From the NCBI RefSeq assembly GCF_014905175.1, contig NC_057788.1, positions 21,360,154 through 21,424,153 of the forward strand: a DNA stretch of 64,000 bases, given 5' to 3'. The first letter of the stretch is position 1; each line of letters begins with the position of its first letter. Shown here one piece after another: positions 1-13,900 of this stretch. Under the pieces are notes generated by a model, which saw nothing but the letters and a program-made list of their open reading frames with translations, ran no database searches and had not been told where the DNA came from. The position numbers and the translations under genes are program-made. The DNA is from Aphidius gifuensis. Taxonomy: Eukaryota; Arthropoda; Insecta; Hymenoptera; Braconidae.

Positions 1-1924
1 AATTCTGGTTTATTTATGAAAAAAATGATTAAGATAATTATTAAACATCATCTTTAAAATTTGTTACAGATGTTGGTGCTATTGAACTTAATGTTAAAAA
101 TATTATTCATCAATTGCATTAAAAAGTGTATATTGTGATATTTAATATTTAATTTGTTAAAGATATAAAATAAGGTTCGTAAAAATTAAAATGATGCTCC
201 AATGATTTTATTTTGTTAATTTAATGACTATTTCTTTAAATACTACTTGAACTTTTATTTGGTTTTCTAAAAACTTCCATTCGAAATATAATTTAACATG
301 AAAAACAAATCTAACAAAATTTCGAAATTTTTTTTTACTACATGTTTTTTTCACACCACTATTGTTATTATTATTATTATTAGAAAATACGTTTATTTAT
401 TTTTGACAATAATATTAATGGCAATGTTAATATGTATTAGAACTATATACAATAAAATAAACAAAAATATCTATAGAAAATATTACAAAATGATAATTTA
501 AAAGTTGATGATTCACTGACAAAATAATGTACAATATAATTTATAGTTTATAAAAATAATTGTTAAAATTATAAATTTATAATTACCTTAATTTCTTTGT
601 ATAAATCCAATTTTTTTTTGCACCACGTTTTTTTTTTTTTTTTTTTTGTGTTTACACAGCTAAAACTCTAGTCTAAAACTTTATAGTCACACGCATGTCT
701 TTTACAATTTTGAGGGAAAACGGTAATGCAATGAGCAGGCCGTACATATCTAGTAGAACACGTGGTTTAGTGGTTGGTTCAGTATTTACAATAAGGTGTA
801 AATTCTATTGTAAGCATTAATTCATTAATTTTGTGTTCCAAGAGAGCGCTTTTCTAAATATGGTTTTAGGAAAAAAATTAAAGCTTCTGATGTCCATTGA
901 AATTAAAAAAATTATTAATAAATTATATAATTAAAACAAGGTGAACAATAATATAAAGCTTTATGTTCATTAAATTTCGTATTAATATTTTTATTTATTA
1001 TTATTTAATGTACATTTTATTTATCACAACCTAGAAGATTAAAACAAAATAGTACAAACAAAACGAAATTGACGGCGGGAAAATTTACCAAATAAATTTT
1101 GTTATAATACTTAAATAAATGGTGATATTATTAAATAATTTTTTCGAACAATTTTACTATTAATATTCATTGTGCATTTCATTGGCTGTTATTTTTGAAT
1201 GCGCCCACGGTTTTCTCCGCGCCTGCGTATTTTCAATACATGTAAGCTTGTGTACACTGTACACTTGCAAGTTTTTCATGCAAGGCTTAAGTCAAGACTC
1301 ATTTACTTTAATGCACTTTAATGTATTTAATTGTATTTAATATATTGTTAATTATAATATTTTTTTTTAGAATTAACAATATAAGTAATTTTAACAATAC
1401 TATATTTTCCAAGTATTTATATTTATAAATCTTAAATATTGAATAAAAATACTTTGATATTAATATTAAATATTTATTCAATGAAATTAATTAATTAATA
1501 TAGTATCATGTACTTTTAAAATTTAAATAAAAAAAAAAATTTACATTATGTTGATCAACTGCGCATGTCATTTATTAACTCTGCATTTTGGTAAACTATC
1601 CACATGGGTTATTTAACCGTTCAAATTCTGCACACTTCAGACAGCAACCACCAGATGTCAGAATAAATTGTTGTGTATGTGTTTGTGTTTATGTGTATCC
1701 CCCAAAAAATGGTTGACAAACGAAAATGTAGCGGTGTACGTCGGGTTTACATTAGATTTAAATATCTTCTAGTACGTAATGTAATGAGTGGCCGGTTTAA
1801 AAAATGTTAAAATAATAATTAACATGTTTTAATGACAGTTAAAAATATGGCTGTGATTTAAAAAAATAATAAAAATAGTGAATAAATAAAATATTACAAG
1901 TGACTGAGTGACAAAGACAAGACG
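1..1924. promoter_or_regulatory. C3G upstream region and 5' UTR
   Basis: No coding region is supported here. Most of it is AT-rich. A less AT-rich patch near 1196-1290 contains CpG-bearing sequence and a palindromic TGTACACTGTACA around 1251-1263. Another mixed-composition patch at 1610-1790 precedes the first coding exon. These patches are the likely place for the C3G promoter and 5' UTR, but no TATA box or transcript start can be fixed from the sequence. The small ORF at 298-501 is low-complexity and has no protein-like character. Confidence 0.35.
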
Positions 1925-1958
1925 ATGGCTGCCACACCAAAGTTGGAGAAGTACGCAG
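1925..1958 (+). CDS. C3G: C3G first coding exon, main candidate
   Basis: Encodes MAATPKLEKYA plus the first base of the next codon. The donor GTAAGT at 1959 is consensus, and phase 1 fits the acceptor at 21363-21364, where the next exon begins with AA. The intron it opens is 19.4 kb. This is the most upstream of three candidate first exons that all end in phase 1. Confidence 0.7.
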
Positions 1959-4900
1959 GTAAGTTTTGATGTTTTTTTTTATTCAACATCCATAATTCAA
2001 TACTACAATAATCCTTAAAATTTATTCCTTGATTAATTCATCTGTCATTTAATCACTTTAAATCCTATCTCATATTGATATTTGTATAAAAAAAAACCTA
2101 CTCAAAATTGATACCTAATCTTAGTCAAAATAAAAATAAAAAAAAAAAAACAATGGATCGATTAATTGGATAATATCCTTCAGTACTTTTGACAATAAGA
2201 AAAAAACAACACACTGTATGTCAATGTCCTTTTTGAGATAATTTAAATGATTATTATATTTTTAATTAATAATTTCATGATAAGTATCAGTCATTAAATA
2301 TTAAAAATATATACATGTGTGTTGCATGCTTCAAGTGTTTTTAGAGTCAATGCAAGTCTAAATACCCTTATGTCATTTTTTATTTACTTTTCGTTTTTTT
2401 GTTATGGTATGTCTTCATGTTGAAAGCTTATGTCACAGTGAGTGGATAAAACAAGATGAAAAATGCAATATGCAAAAAAGAGAGATACAAATTTACTCCA
2501 AAAAATTCTCGAGTTTATTAAACGTCATTTTATATTATTTATATATTTATTATTAAAACAAAATATTATAAATGAAATAAACAAATAATTTACACGTGTC
2601 ATTGTCATGAAATTCACAGAGAAAAATATTATAAATATTTTTCTATTCATGTGACTTGTTGAGGATTTTTTTTTCTTTTTTATGTAGAATATTCTCACTG
2701 GCTACTGTTTGATACAGTCGTTATATTATTTTTGTTTTTTAATTTTCTAATGTCTGGTAAATTCATTGAACAGAGACTTATTGCCCCATCGAGCATCAAA
2801 TTAATTCTTCTAATTGAAACTGATGATATATTTTAATACATTGTTCTATTTACGTTACATCATCATTTATATAAATATATTTTTTATTAATTTTGTTTTT
2901 TTTTTTTTTTAGATACTATTTTTATCTTTTTTATATTTTCAACAGCTCATTTATTGATGAGAATATTTTTTTATTTTTTAATTTAGCTTGTGAGCTGGAA
3001 ATTTTACTCTAGGGCTAACGACCTAGTCCAATATTTCTGTCAATAATTGAGCTATTAAAGTAATGAAAAAATGCTCTCGTTTATCTTGGAATTTTAAAAT
3101 AAAAAAATATCATTTTAATTGAAATTGTAATAAAGTATAAGCTCTATGTATTATCTGGGTTTTTAAAATATTAAAAAAATTGTTTTTTAATGTTGAAAAA
3201 ATAAATATTGTTATCTCAATTTTGTATGAAATTAAAAACAGTTATTTTTTATTGAAGATTATTTTATTTTTACAAATTTATAAATAAGTTTTACATACTT
3301 GTTATTTTTAAGTAATGAAAAAAATTATCTCAATTATTGATACTCATAAAGTACTTGTTTATTATTATTTTTTAAATTCACAGCAATTTTATTGTTTTAA
3401 TTTTTTATTTATTTTTTTTTAAATTATAATTTAATCATTGTATACTTTTGATGAATAATTACTTGATTTTTTTCTCAAAATTATAGTGATAGAAACTCGA
3501 GGGATTGTTTTAATGATTTCGAAAAAATTTTAAGTAAAAACACGATATTAAAATCATTGATTTCAAGCAAATCGAAATATACTTTTATTAGTTAACAAAA
3601 AAAAAAATCAATATGATATGAAATTTAAAGTCAAAGAAGTTTTATAATTAAAAAATTGTAAGAAATTTTAATTGTGATTTCAATGACTCCAGTTAATAGT
3701 TTAATACAAAAAAAAAAAAAAAATCACTGGAATATTTTTGTTACGAAACTTTTTTATAATTTCATGTGAAACGATTGGATCTCTTTGATATCGAAATTTT
3801 TCGTCTCAGTATGTTGTTTCGTAATATTTTAGCCGACAGTAATAATTCTTTTTTTATTTCCGACTAAATTTCCGTGTTACATATATACATTTTAATAGAC
3901 AAATTAAGATGTCTGCAAACTCCAAAAATATATCAAAGCGTGTGGCGACAAACAGTGAGTATAGAAAAAAAAAAAAAGTTATTATCATTATTTATATTGA
4001 AAAAACTAAAATATATTTTCAGAAAACAGGAAACTTTAGTGATTTTATCTATAGAAACCAAGTTGCAAATTCATCGTTACCCAACGATTATTCAAAAAAA
4101 AAAAAAGCTACAGAATAATATATATATTTATACATTATAGGGACAAAACCAAAGAGTGTTTAGAGAATTTTTTACGGTTGAAAAATTGCCTTGGATCATC
4201 GGCTCATCATGATGATGTGACTTTGTTGTTGGTTGTGCTCATTCTTGTGTGGTTTAAATGCTCCGGATACACAGTCATACATTACCAACAACAACAACAA
4301 CCACAACAACAACAACAAAAACAACATATATATATTTATTTACAGTATCGTCATACTATACATTTAAAAAAAATACTGGACCTGAACAGTTACCTAGTTC
4401 TTTACTCATCGCGTGTCGCAGTATCATTTTAACAAGCTGATGAAAGGTTTCTTATTACCTCGTACTATAATTTTGTAAATGTAAAAATATGTATATACTT
4501 ATTGCAATTTATGAAAAAAAAAAAACAATATTTAGCTAGTATATTATTGATAAATAAAAAAAAATTTAAGTTTGTAATAATAGAATAGAAAGAAATAGAA
4601 AAACAAATTTTCGTAAATGATTTTAATCGTGTTGGTTGGTTGCAAAGACATTTATTTTTATTTAATTTTAGAATCACTGTCATTGGTTGAGACCAATATA
4701 AATAAAATTGATGAAACTTGTGAATTTCGTAGTGTAAAAAGTTTGTTGCTCATTTTAATAATTTGAAATTGAATAAAATTTAAAAGTTTTTATTGAAAGT
4801 TTTGTGTGAAAGCGTAACGATGCTTCTTTGATGTATCCATCAAAAAGCATTACTATCGTAGAATTGAAATTGGTTTGAGTGTGTTGATTACCAGTTTATA

Positions 4901-7900
4901 TAGAAAACAGAAAAATAAAATTATTTGGCAACTTGTATTTTTATGTATAGCCTCTTTTTCAAGATCAGTTTATTTTTTACAATCTACGTTGTGTTGAATG
5001 TGAAACATTTAATTTATATCAGAGAAATACTTGTTGAAAAAATCAAAGCTAAAGGGAAATAGTTTGATAAATTAATTTGAAGTAGTTTTGTATTGCTTAT
5101 AAAAAAAAGTAGAAAAAATGCCACAGTACGATGAAAGTTTTCTAGATTCACCATTATTTCGGAGACGTGCGAAGAGTTACTGTGTTCTTAAACAAGATGT
5201 ACCAAATTCGGAAACGTTTCAAATAACTGCAACACCATTTTTACTTGAAATTAAAAATTATCAACGAAATACTCTACCATCAACTTCAACTTTTGATCTT
5301 GAAGGTAATTTGACAAACAGAGTTAAAGATTTTAGTAAATTTTTCGTCAGGATGTAATTACTTGACAGTATGAAAATTTATGTGTTCTTGAAATAATGAA
5401 AAAACAATATTTTGTGATATTTTTAGAAATAAATTTTAACTAACTTTTTGTAGTGACACAGTTTTGCAGAGCTAAAGATATATGTGTTAATATCTTGATA
5501 AAAATGAATGACGATACTAAAAATTCATTTTGCAATTTTACTAGCTGTTTTTGTTCAGTGGATGGAATAAATATGCAACATCTCTTTAAACATCCTAATT
5601 TCCTGATACAAATTAAGCAATTTCGGGAAATCATTTGAAAAATATTATTTAGGAATCGTAATGTAAAGAAACTAACTGGATAAAGAAGTAATCTTCTGGA
5701 AATAATTGGTAACTCTTCGAGTATTATGTTATCCTGTTAAGAATTCATAATTTTTCCATTATATTCCCAAAAAAAAAATTTTAATTATTAGGAAAATATA
5801 GATAAAAAGAAGTAATCTGCTGAAAATAATGAATTACTCTTCTATTATTATGTTCTCCTGTTAAGAATTCATCATTTTTCCATTAGATTCTCAAAAAAAA
5901 ATTTAAATTATCAGGGAAATATAGATAAAAGGGAGTAATCTGCTGGAAATAATAAATTACTCTTCTATTATTATGTTCTCCTGTTAAGAATTCAAGATTT
6001 TTCCATTACATTCTCAAAAAAAAATATTAATTATTAGGGAAGTATAAAAAGAAGGAAGTAATCTTATGAACTTAATTAATAACTCTTCTATTATTATGTT
6101 ATCCTGTTAAGAATTCATCATTTTTCCATTAGATTTTCAATAGAAAATTTAAATTATCAGGGAAATATAGATAAAAGAAAGTAATCTGCTGGAAATAATA
6201 AATTACTCTTCTATTATTATGTTATCCTGTTCAGAATTAAGATTTTTCCATTGAATTCTCAAAAAAAAATTTGAATTATTAGGGAAATATAAAAAGAAGG
6301 AAGTAATCTTTTGAAATCAATTAATAACTCTTTTATTATTATGTTATCCTGTTCAGAAATCAAGATTTTTTCATTAAATTCTCAAAAAAAATTTGAATTA
6401 TTAGGAAAATATAAAAAGAAGGAAGTAATCTTCCGAAAATAATGAATAATTCTTCTTTTATTATGTTATCCTGTTAAGAATTAAGAATTTTTCCATTAAC
6501 ATCGAAAATAAAATTCAAATTATTAGGGGAATATAAAAAGAAGAAAGTAATCTTTAGAAATTAATAAATAACTCTTTTATTATTATGTTATACTGTTCAA
6601 AATTCAAGATTTTTCCATTAAATTCTCAAAAAAAGTTTAAATTATCAGGGAAATATAGATAAAAAAAAGTAATCTGCTGGAAATAATAAATTACTCTTCT
6701 ATTGTTATGTTATCGTGTTAAGATTTTAGGATTTTTCTAATGAATTCAAATCAATTTTAACAAAATTGGTTAACAAAATTTAAATTATTGGGGGAATATA
6801 GATCAAAGGGGAATATTTTCAAAGTAATCTTCTGAAAATAACGAATAACTCTTCTCTTAGTATGTTCTCTTGTTGAGAATTCAAGATTTTTCCATTAAAT
6901 TCTTATTTATATTCTTATCTCCATTAAAAAAAAATTTTAATTATTAGAGAAATATAAAAAGAAGAAAGTAATCTTTTGAAATTAATAAGTAACTCTTCTA
7001 TTATCATGTTTTCCTGTTCAGAATTCATTATTTTTCCATTACATTACTAAAAAAAATTCGAATTATTAGGAAAATATAAATGAAAAAGAGTAATCTTCAC
7101 AAAATAATAAATAACTCTTCTATTATTATGTTATCCTGTTAATAATTCATTATTTTTCCATTGAATTCCCAAATAAAAATTCAAATAATTGAAGAAATAT
7201 AAAAAGAAGGATCTTTTTAAATTAATAAATAACTCTTCTATTATCATGTTTTCCTGTTAAGAATTCATCATTTTTCCATTACATTACTAAAAAAAATTCA
7301 AGTTATTAGAGAAATATAAAAAAAAATATAGTCAAGTCCCCCAAGGTGCACCCTACGTGTTCCGTAGGATTTTTTTTTCTTTTTTTGTTGTTTGATTTGT
7401 TTTTTCATTTTATTGTAAAATAAATGACTATTTTTTTTGTATTGTTTTATTTTCTAATGTTGTTTATTTCTGTTGTTTAATAAAAAAAAAAATAAACGAC
7501 CGAAAAATTTCAAAAAAATAACGTAAAGTCTACAGATGAAGCGTCATCGATTGAAACGTTGTCGGAATCGATCCGTCAATATTTGGAATTGGGCCCTATC
7601 GAAAAATGAGGATATTAAATCTAATAAGGCCCAAAAATTCAAAATAAATATGATAATTGCTTTTGGGAAAAAAAAAAAACATAAATTTCATTTAACATCA
7701 ACTAATTCAGTTCGGCGGTTCAAAAAATATCTTGCAAAAACAAATTCTGACACTACATTTTGTTTAATAAAAAAAAAAATAAACGACCAAAAAATTTCAA
7801 AAAAATATCGGAGAGTCTACAGATGAAGCGTCGTCGATTGAATCATTGCCGGATCCGATCCGTCAATATTTGAAATTGGGCCCTGTAGATAAATGGCACT

Positions 7901-10900
7901 ATCACAACTGATAAGGGCCAAAAAATAAAAAGTAATATGATGATGGCTTTTGGGAAAAAAAATGAAACCTAATGGGTTTCATAGAAGCTAATTCGATTCA
8001 TAACTTTTATTTTTATCGCGAAATAACAAAAAGTCACACGAAAAGTGAAAACATAAGTGTCCTACGGAACACTAAAAAGGAAGTAATCGTTTGAAAATAA
8101 TAAATAAGCCTTCTATTGACATGTTTTCCTGTTACGAATTCATTATTTCTGCATTGAATTCCCAAATGAATATAAAAAGAAGGAAGTAATCTTTTAAAAT
8201 CAAGTAATCGTTTGAAAATAATAAATAAGCCTTCTATTGACATGTTTTCCTGTTACGAATTCATTATTTCTGCATTGAATTCCCAAATAAAAATTCAAAT
8301 AATTAGGGAAATATAAAAAAAAGGAAGTAATCGTTTGAAATTAATAAATAACTCTTTTATTATTATGTTATCCTGTTAAAATTTCAAGATTTTCCCATTA
8401 AATTTCCAAAAAAAAATTTGAATTATTAGGGAAATATAAATATAAGAGAGTAATCTTCTGGAAATAATAAATAACTCTTCTATTATTATGTTATCCTGTT
8501 AAGAATTCGGGTCTTTTCCATTAAATTCTCAAAAAAAAATTTAAATTATTAGGGAAATATAAAAAGAAGGAAGTAATCTTCAAAAATTAATAAATAACTC
8601 TTTTATTATTATGTTATCCTGCTTAGAATTCAAGATTTTTTCTTCAAATTCTCAAAAAAAAATTTAAAATATCAGGGAAATCATTATTTTTCCATTACAT
8701 TACTAAAAAATTCAAATAATTAGGGAAATATGAAAAGAAGGAAGTAATCTTTTGAACATAATAAATAGCTCTTCTATTATTATGTTATCCTGTTAAGAAT
8801 TCAAGATTTTTTTATTAGTTTCCGAAAAAAATTTAAATTATTAAGGAAATATAAATAGAACGAAGTAATCTTCTAAAAATAATTAATTACTCTTCGAGTA
8901 TTATGTGATCCTGTTGAGAATTCATCATTCTTCCACTAGACTCCCAAAAAAAAAATTAAAATTATTAGGGGACTATAGATAAAAGGAAGTAGTTCTCTGA
9001 AAATAATAAATAACTCTTCTATTTTTTTGTTATCATGTTAAGAATTTAATTTTTTTCCATCAAATTCATATATCAACGGCACTAAAATACCAATAACAAT
9101 ACATGTCTAAAAAATAATAAAATATATTTAAAAAATGCAAATTGTATACTCCAGGAATAATAGAATATGAATTGAGACGCAGGTAGTTTAGTCTTCTGTC
9201 ATCTCACCTCACTCATGGTCATTTCAATGATGCTACATCAAAACTTTCATCCGATGATATACTGAAACAAAAAAAAAAAAAAACTCATTAAGTAACAATA
9301 AAATACATCCTCATTGATCCAAGTTTAAGATGGATGCAAGTTTTTTATGTTTGTTTTGAATAGATTGCAATTAAAAAAAAAGTATTCAACATTGTACAAT
9401 GAATGTTCGTATCAAAAATAAAAAAATACAGACAAATCCTCAGAGTAAAAAATAAAAGATGATGGGAAAAAAAAAATAAAAATATATTTTCCAGACGTAA
9501 TACATCCGGAACAGTGGTAAATCGTTTATAATACGACAGTCGACACTGGTCTTATTGTCGAATTGGATGTGATCCATACTGCATTGTTCAAAACTTTTTC
9601 GATTAAAACTTCCGTTTCTCCACTGGTCCGTGCTTTTCCGGTTTTCATTTTTTTTTTTTTCATAAAAAATAAATATCCCTCTCTCTGTCTATTTTAAATA
9701 AAAACAAAAATAAATAATTGTAAAAAACTAAAGCTCAAAATAATCGGTCAAATGTAAACTCATTAAACTACTAAAAATAAATTGACTATAGTTTTTTTCT
9801 ATTTTTAATTAAAAAGTAAGGAAAATAAAATTACAGTGACTAGCTATTTTTTTATGCAAATTTATTTAGTAAATTTATGAAAATAAAAGTTTTCATTTAC
9901 TGTGTCCCGAGGATAATAATGAAATTATATTCTCACTGTGTATGGAATAATAATACCCCAAAAATTTTCAATAGCAAAGAACATGATTCACTCTATTTTA
10001 GTTATATACATAAATTGCATAATAGTTGTTTCTTCTTGCACTTGAATGATGCTTTGTTGCTGATGTTATCATGAAATAAATTAGTTTACTTAAGCTGAGA
10101 TAATAAGCCATGTATTTGATATCTTTTGCACTCTTCTTAGAATTATTTTTCACAGGTTTTCTTGACTCTTAAATTAAAGGTATAAAATTTAAATATGACA
10201 TGTATATAAGTACTTTAATACACCTGAAAACGAGAAGAACGACATGTACTTGTTAAAGTGATTTTGATTTTTTAAAGGAGTAAAGTTGGCAGTCACTTTG
10301 GAACGTGCATACTCCAGAGATTCATAATGTATAGCCCTGGATTTTTGTTCTATATTATTGAGCATAAAAAAATTTCAACACTCAACAATATTTTAATAAT
10401 TTTTCGACTCGTTTTAAGATGACAAAAAAATACTTCGATTAAAGAAAATATTATTTATTTTATTATAGTTAATAAAAGATATTGTATTTGTCATTATTAC
10501 TTGTAGAAAAAAATTATTATTATATTAGAAAAAATAATTATCTTTAACGATAAACTCGTGTGTCTGTTTAATCAATTATTTTTTTTATTGCTCAAATGAT
10601 AACCCACTTGGTGGTCCACATCTTCCACATAAACTTGATCATTTTTTCTTCTAAATTTATCATATCTTTTTTGGTCTATGTCAATTTACTCTTTCATTAA
10701 CATTATGAGTCATACACAACATGATTAATAGTTGTTTCTAAAAACGTTATCGAATCACTTGATACAATCATACATTTTTTTTTCTTTTCTTGTAATTTCT
10801 TGTGTTGATATTTGAGTGGTTCATTCATTAATCTTTTTGTACAAATATAAAAATACGATAATAATTGATAATAATAAATAAATATACGCTTATTCAATAT

Positions 10901-13900
10901 TGTTGATTTAATATTTTTTTTAACTGCACATCGCACAGTGCCATGCGCAGGAAAAAATAATTTTTTTAAATATAAATTTTGCAATAACATTCCTGCTGCA
11001 ATGCCAAAACTTTATCTAGTTTAATTTATTATTTTCAATTACCATAATATAAAAAATGTTCAACGCCATTGCTTCAATGGTTTTGAAACTTTTTTTTTTT
11101 TTTTTTCATTCATGTTTTTTTTGCGCAAGACACTGCAGTAAAGTATTCTTTTTCTAAATTTCATTTTTTTTATCTTTCTTTTAGCTTTTTTTTTCTCCTC
11201 TTTTTCCAAAGACTGTCTTATCCTGGCTTTCTTGGATATACTCATCATAGACTGGATACATAATATCGTTCTACATATGAAATAGAAAAAAAAAAAAATT
11301 GAACGACACAGTTTCAATAACAAAATGAAAAGCAAAAAAACCAATTTTTCATCTCCTATAACTGGGAGTCATATTACTGAAAGTAGAGAAGGGTCTTTTA
11401 GCTAAAATGTATATATACAAGGGTTGTTAAATAAAAAATATCGTAAATGGAAAAACTAAAAAAAAAAAAAATTAAATAAAACTGAATTTTAGTTTTGAGT
11501 TGAGAGTAAAACATTTCAAGTTTATACTTAGAAACTTGAAACTTTTATATAAAGGATATCATGCTCAACAAAAACTTTGTCATTTTCACATAAACTTATA
11601 TATTATATTTAAAAAAAAGATTTACAAACAAATTCACCTGTTAAATAAAAACAATTTCCTTTAAATAAAAAAGCCAAATTAATTAATTAAAGAAATAGAA
11701 ATTTTTTTACAAAATAAAAATTGCAAAATTAAATAATTATTGATTAAATATTATGAAAAATATATATTTCATAATAATCATAAGAATATTAATGAAAAAA
11801 AAAAATTAAACTATCAAAGAGACAAAAAACTATAATGATTTAATATAGGCAAAAGGGTATCACACAGTAACATATATCTATGACGAAACATAGTAAAGAA
11901 ACGATAAAGACATTTAAAAATAAAATTTAAATAAAGTTTTAAAAAATAATATATATAAACTATCTATTTAATATTGTTGTATTTGTGTGTGTGTATTTAT
12001 GTGTGTGGGCTAATACAAGCAAACCAGTGACTTCCACGTTTTGTAGATGGAAGCAGTTTTACTCGTTGTTCCAAACATCCAAGTTTGTGAATCAGTGGGT
12101 GCGCAAACTCCACACGCGATGGTTGTTTTATTAGTCACAACACGTCTTTCCACAGTTCAGTATTGCTTTTTTTAAAAAAATACCAGCAACAGCTCATTTA
12201 TAAATTAATATTTATAATAATTTTTTGTTTATAACTTATATTATTAGTTAATTTCATCGTTTTATAAACGTATGAATCACTTATCAAATATACGTATAAT
12301 TTCATGAATTAAAAAAGAGTAAATTTATTAATTTTTTAAACTTAATATTAGTCACAATGTTTATGTTTATTTGTATTTTATATACTTGACAATATAAAAT
12401 TTAAAGTGTTAAAAATTGTGTGTTTATTTAATGTGAAAATTGTGATTAGATTCTTTTTTTTTTAAATCTAATATTACGATTTATAATCAAAGAGAAGAAC
12501 AGTAAATAATTTTGTTGATTTAAATAAACAAAATAAACAAGAAAATTTATAATAAAGAGGTAAATTTAATTTAATTTATATATATATCTTTGATCATTCA
12601 AGTATATAAGACGAGAGAGTTTTGAAAGCACTTTTAAGTTTTGAAATTTTGTGGTATAGGAAACTTGAGGTAAACGTGAGTCGAATGTAAATCACTAAGT
12701 CAATTTAAATGTATTAATAGTTGAATGATAAATAGAAAAAAACATTGAAAATTATTTCCTCGTGTCTTATTTTTGTATTGAGCATTCAATTATTGTTTAA
12801 AATTATAACTTTATTGTGTTTTTTTAAATTTTATTTTTCAAGTTTTTTAATAGCTTATTTTTATCTGCCACTGATAATTATAATTATACTATACTCATTG
12901 AAATATATTTTATTTATTCTTATATATTTATTGTTGTAAAAGGTAATTTAAATAATTTTTTATTAACGACAACGTGACCATACTGAAAATATTTATTTTA
13001 AATGCACTCTGTTACGTTTATACTTCCTCCACAATATATTTTTTTTTTCTTCTATAATTAAGTCATACTGCTATTTAACGTAAATTTATGAATTCATCAA
13101 GTTTTTTCAACTGATGAAGTAAGCAATCAGAAGTGTATTTTTATCATATATATATTTTTTTTTTTTTCTTTCGCCCTATATTTTTTAAAATGTACAAATT
13201 AATTTGTCCATAAATTTTCCTCCTTCAGCGTTAAATTAATGACTCACATTTTTTTCATTTTTAATTTATATATACACACAATACATGTAAATTTTAAAGA
13301 TTTAATTCATTTTTTTTTTTTCTATATTTTATACGGCAGACTAAGCCTGTCGCACACATAAAATCCGATTTTCTAAATCCCCCATTTCGTCTGTAAGCCG
13401 CTCCTCGTAGCAGCCACAAATACAGCATCTACTTTTTTTTTTTGTACTTTGATTTTTATATAAATACAAAAGAAATTTTTGATATATTTTTAATATCCAT
13501 TATATATTTTTTTTATTGTACATAATGTATTCTTAAATACGTGTTTATATTTAATTTTTTTATTGCAATAATGACGTCAGTTTTTTTTAATATTACACAT
13601 TTGTCACAAGGATAATTATTCATAATGATAATAAATTTTTATAATTATTGAGTCGTTAGTATATTTATAAATATGATGATGATAAATATCACTTGATTAT
13701 AAAATTAACTCGATATATAAAAATTCAATATTTTTATCATTGATGACTTATCAGTGGCAATAAAGAAAAATACAATGATGAAATTTTGATTGGGTTAATT
13801 TCGAAAGAGACAGATAAAAAGTAAAATTTTTCCAGACAATTTACAGAGTAATATGGATAAATATTTTCACCAGTATATATTTGATGATATTTATAATAAA

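Noticed and set aside
4178..4440. Two overlapping ORFs around a CAA repeat
   Set aside because: The poly-Gln and poly-Thr stretches come from a microsatellite read in different frames; no splice or start context supports coding.
7536..7826. 96-codon basic ORF
   Set aside because: It crosses both direct blocks in a frame that is not open in parallel in the second block and is dominated by Lys from A-runs.
5650..9060. Regular repeats considered as a CRISPR-like array
   Set aside because: Units are directly contiguous 122-bp satellite copies with no alternation of identical repeats and unique spacers, in a eukaryotic intron.
11060..11344. 94-codon minus-strand ORF rich in Phe and Lys
   Set aside because: It is made of T/A runs, with no conserved pattern; typical of chance ORFs in this AT-rich intron.
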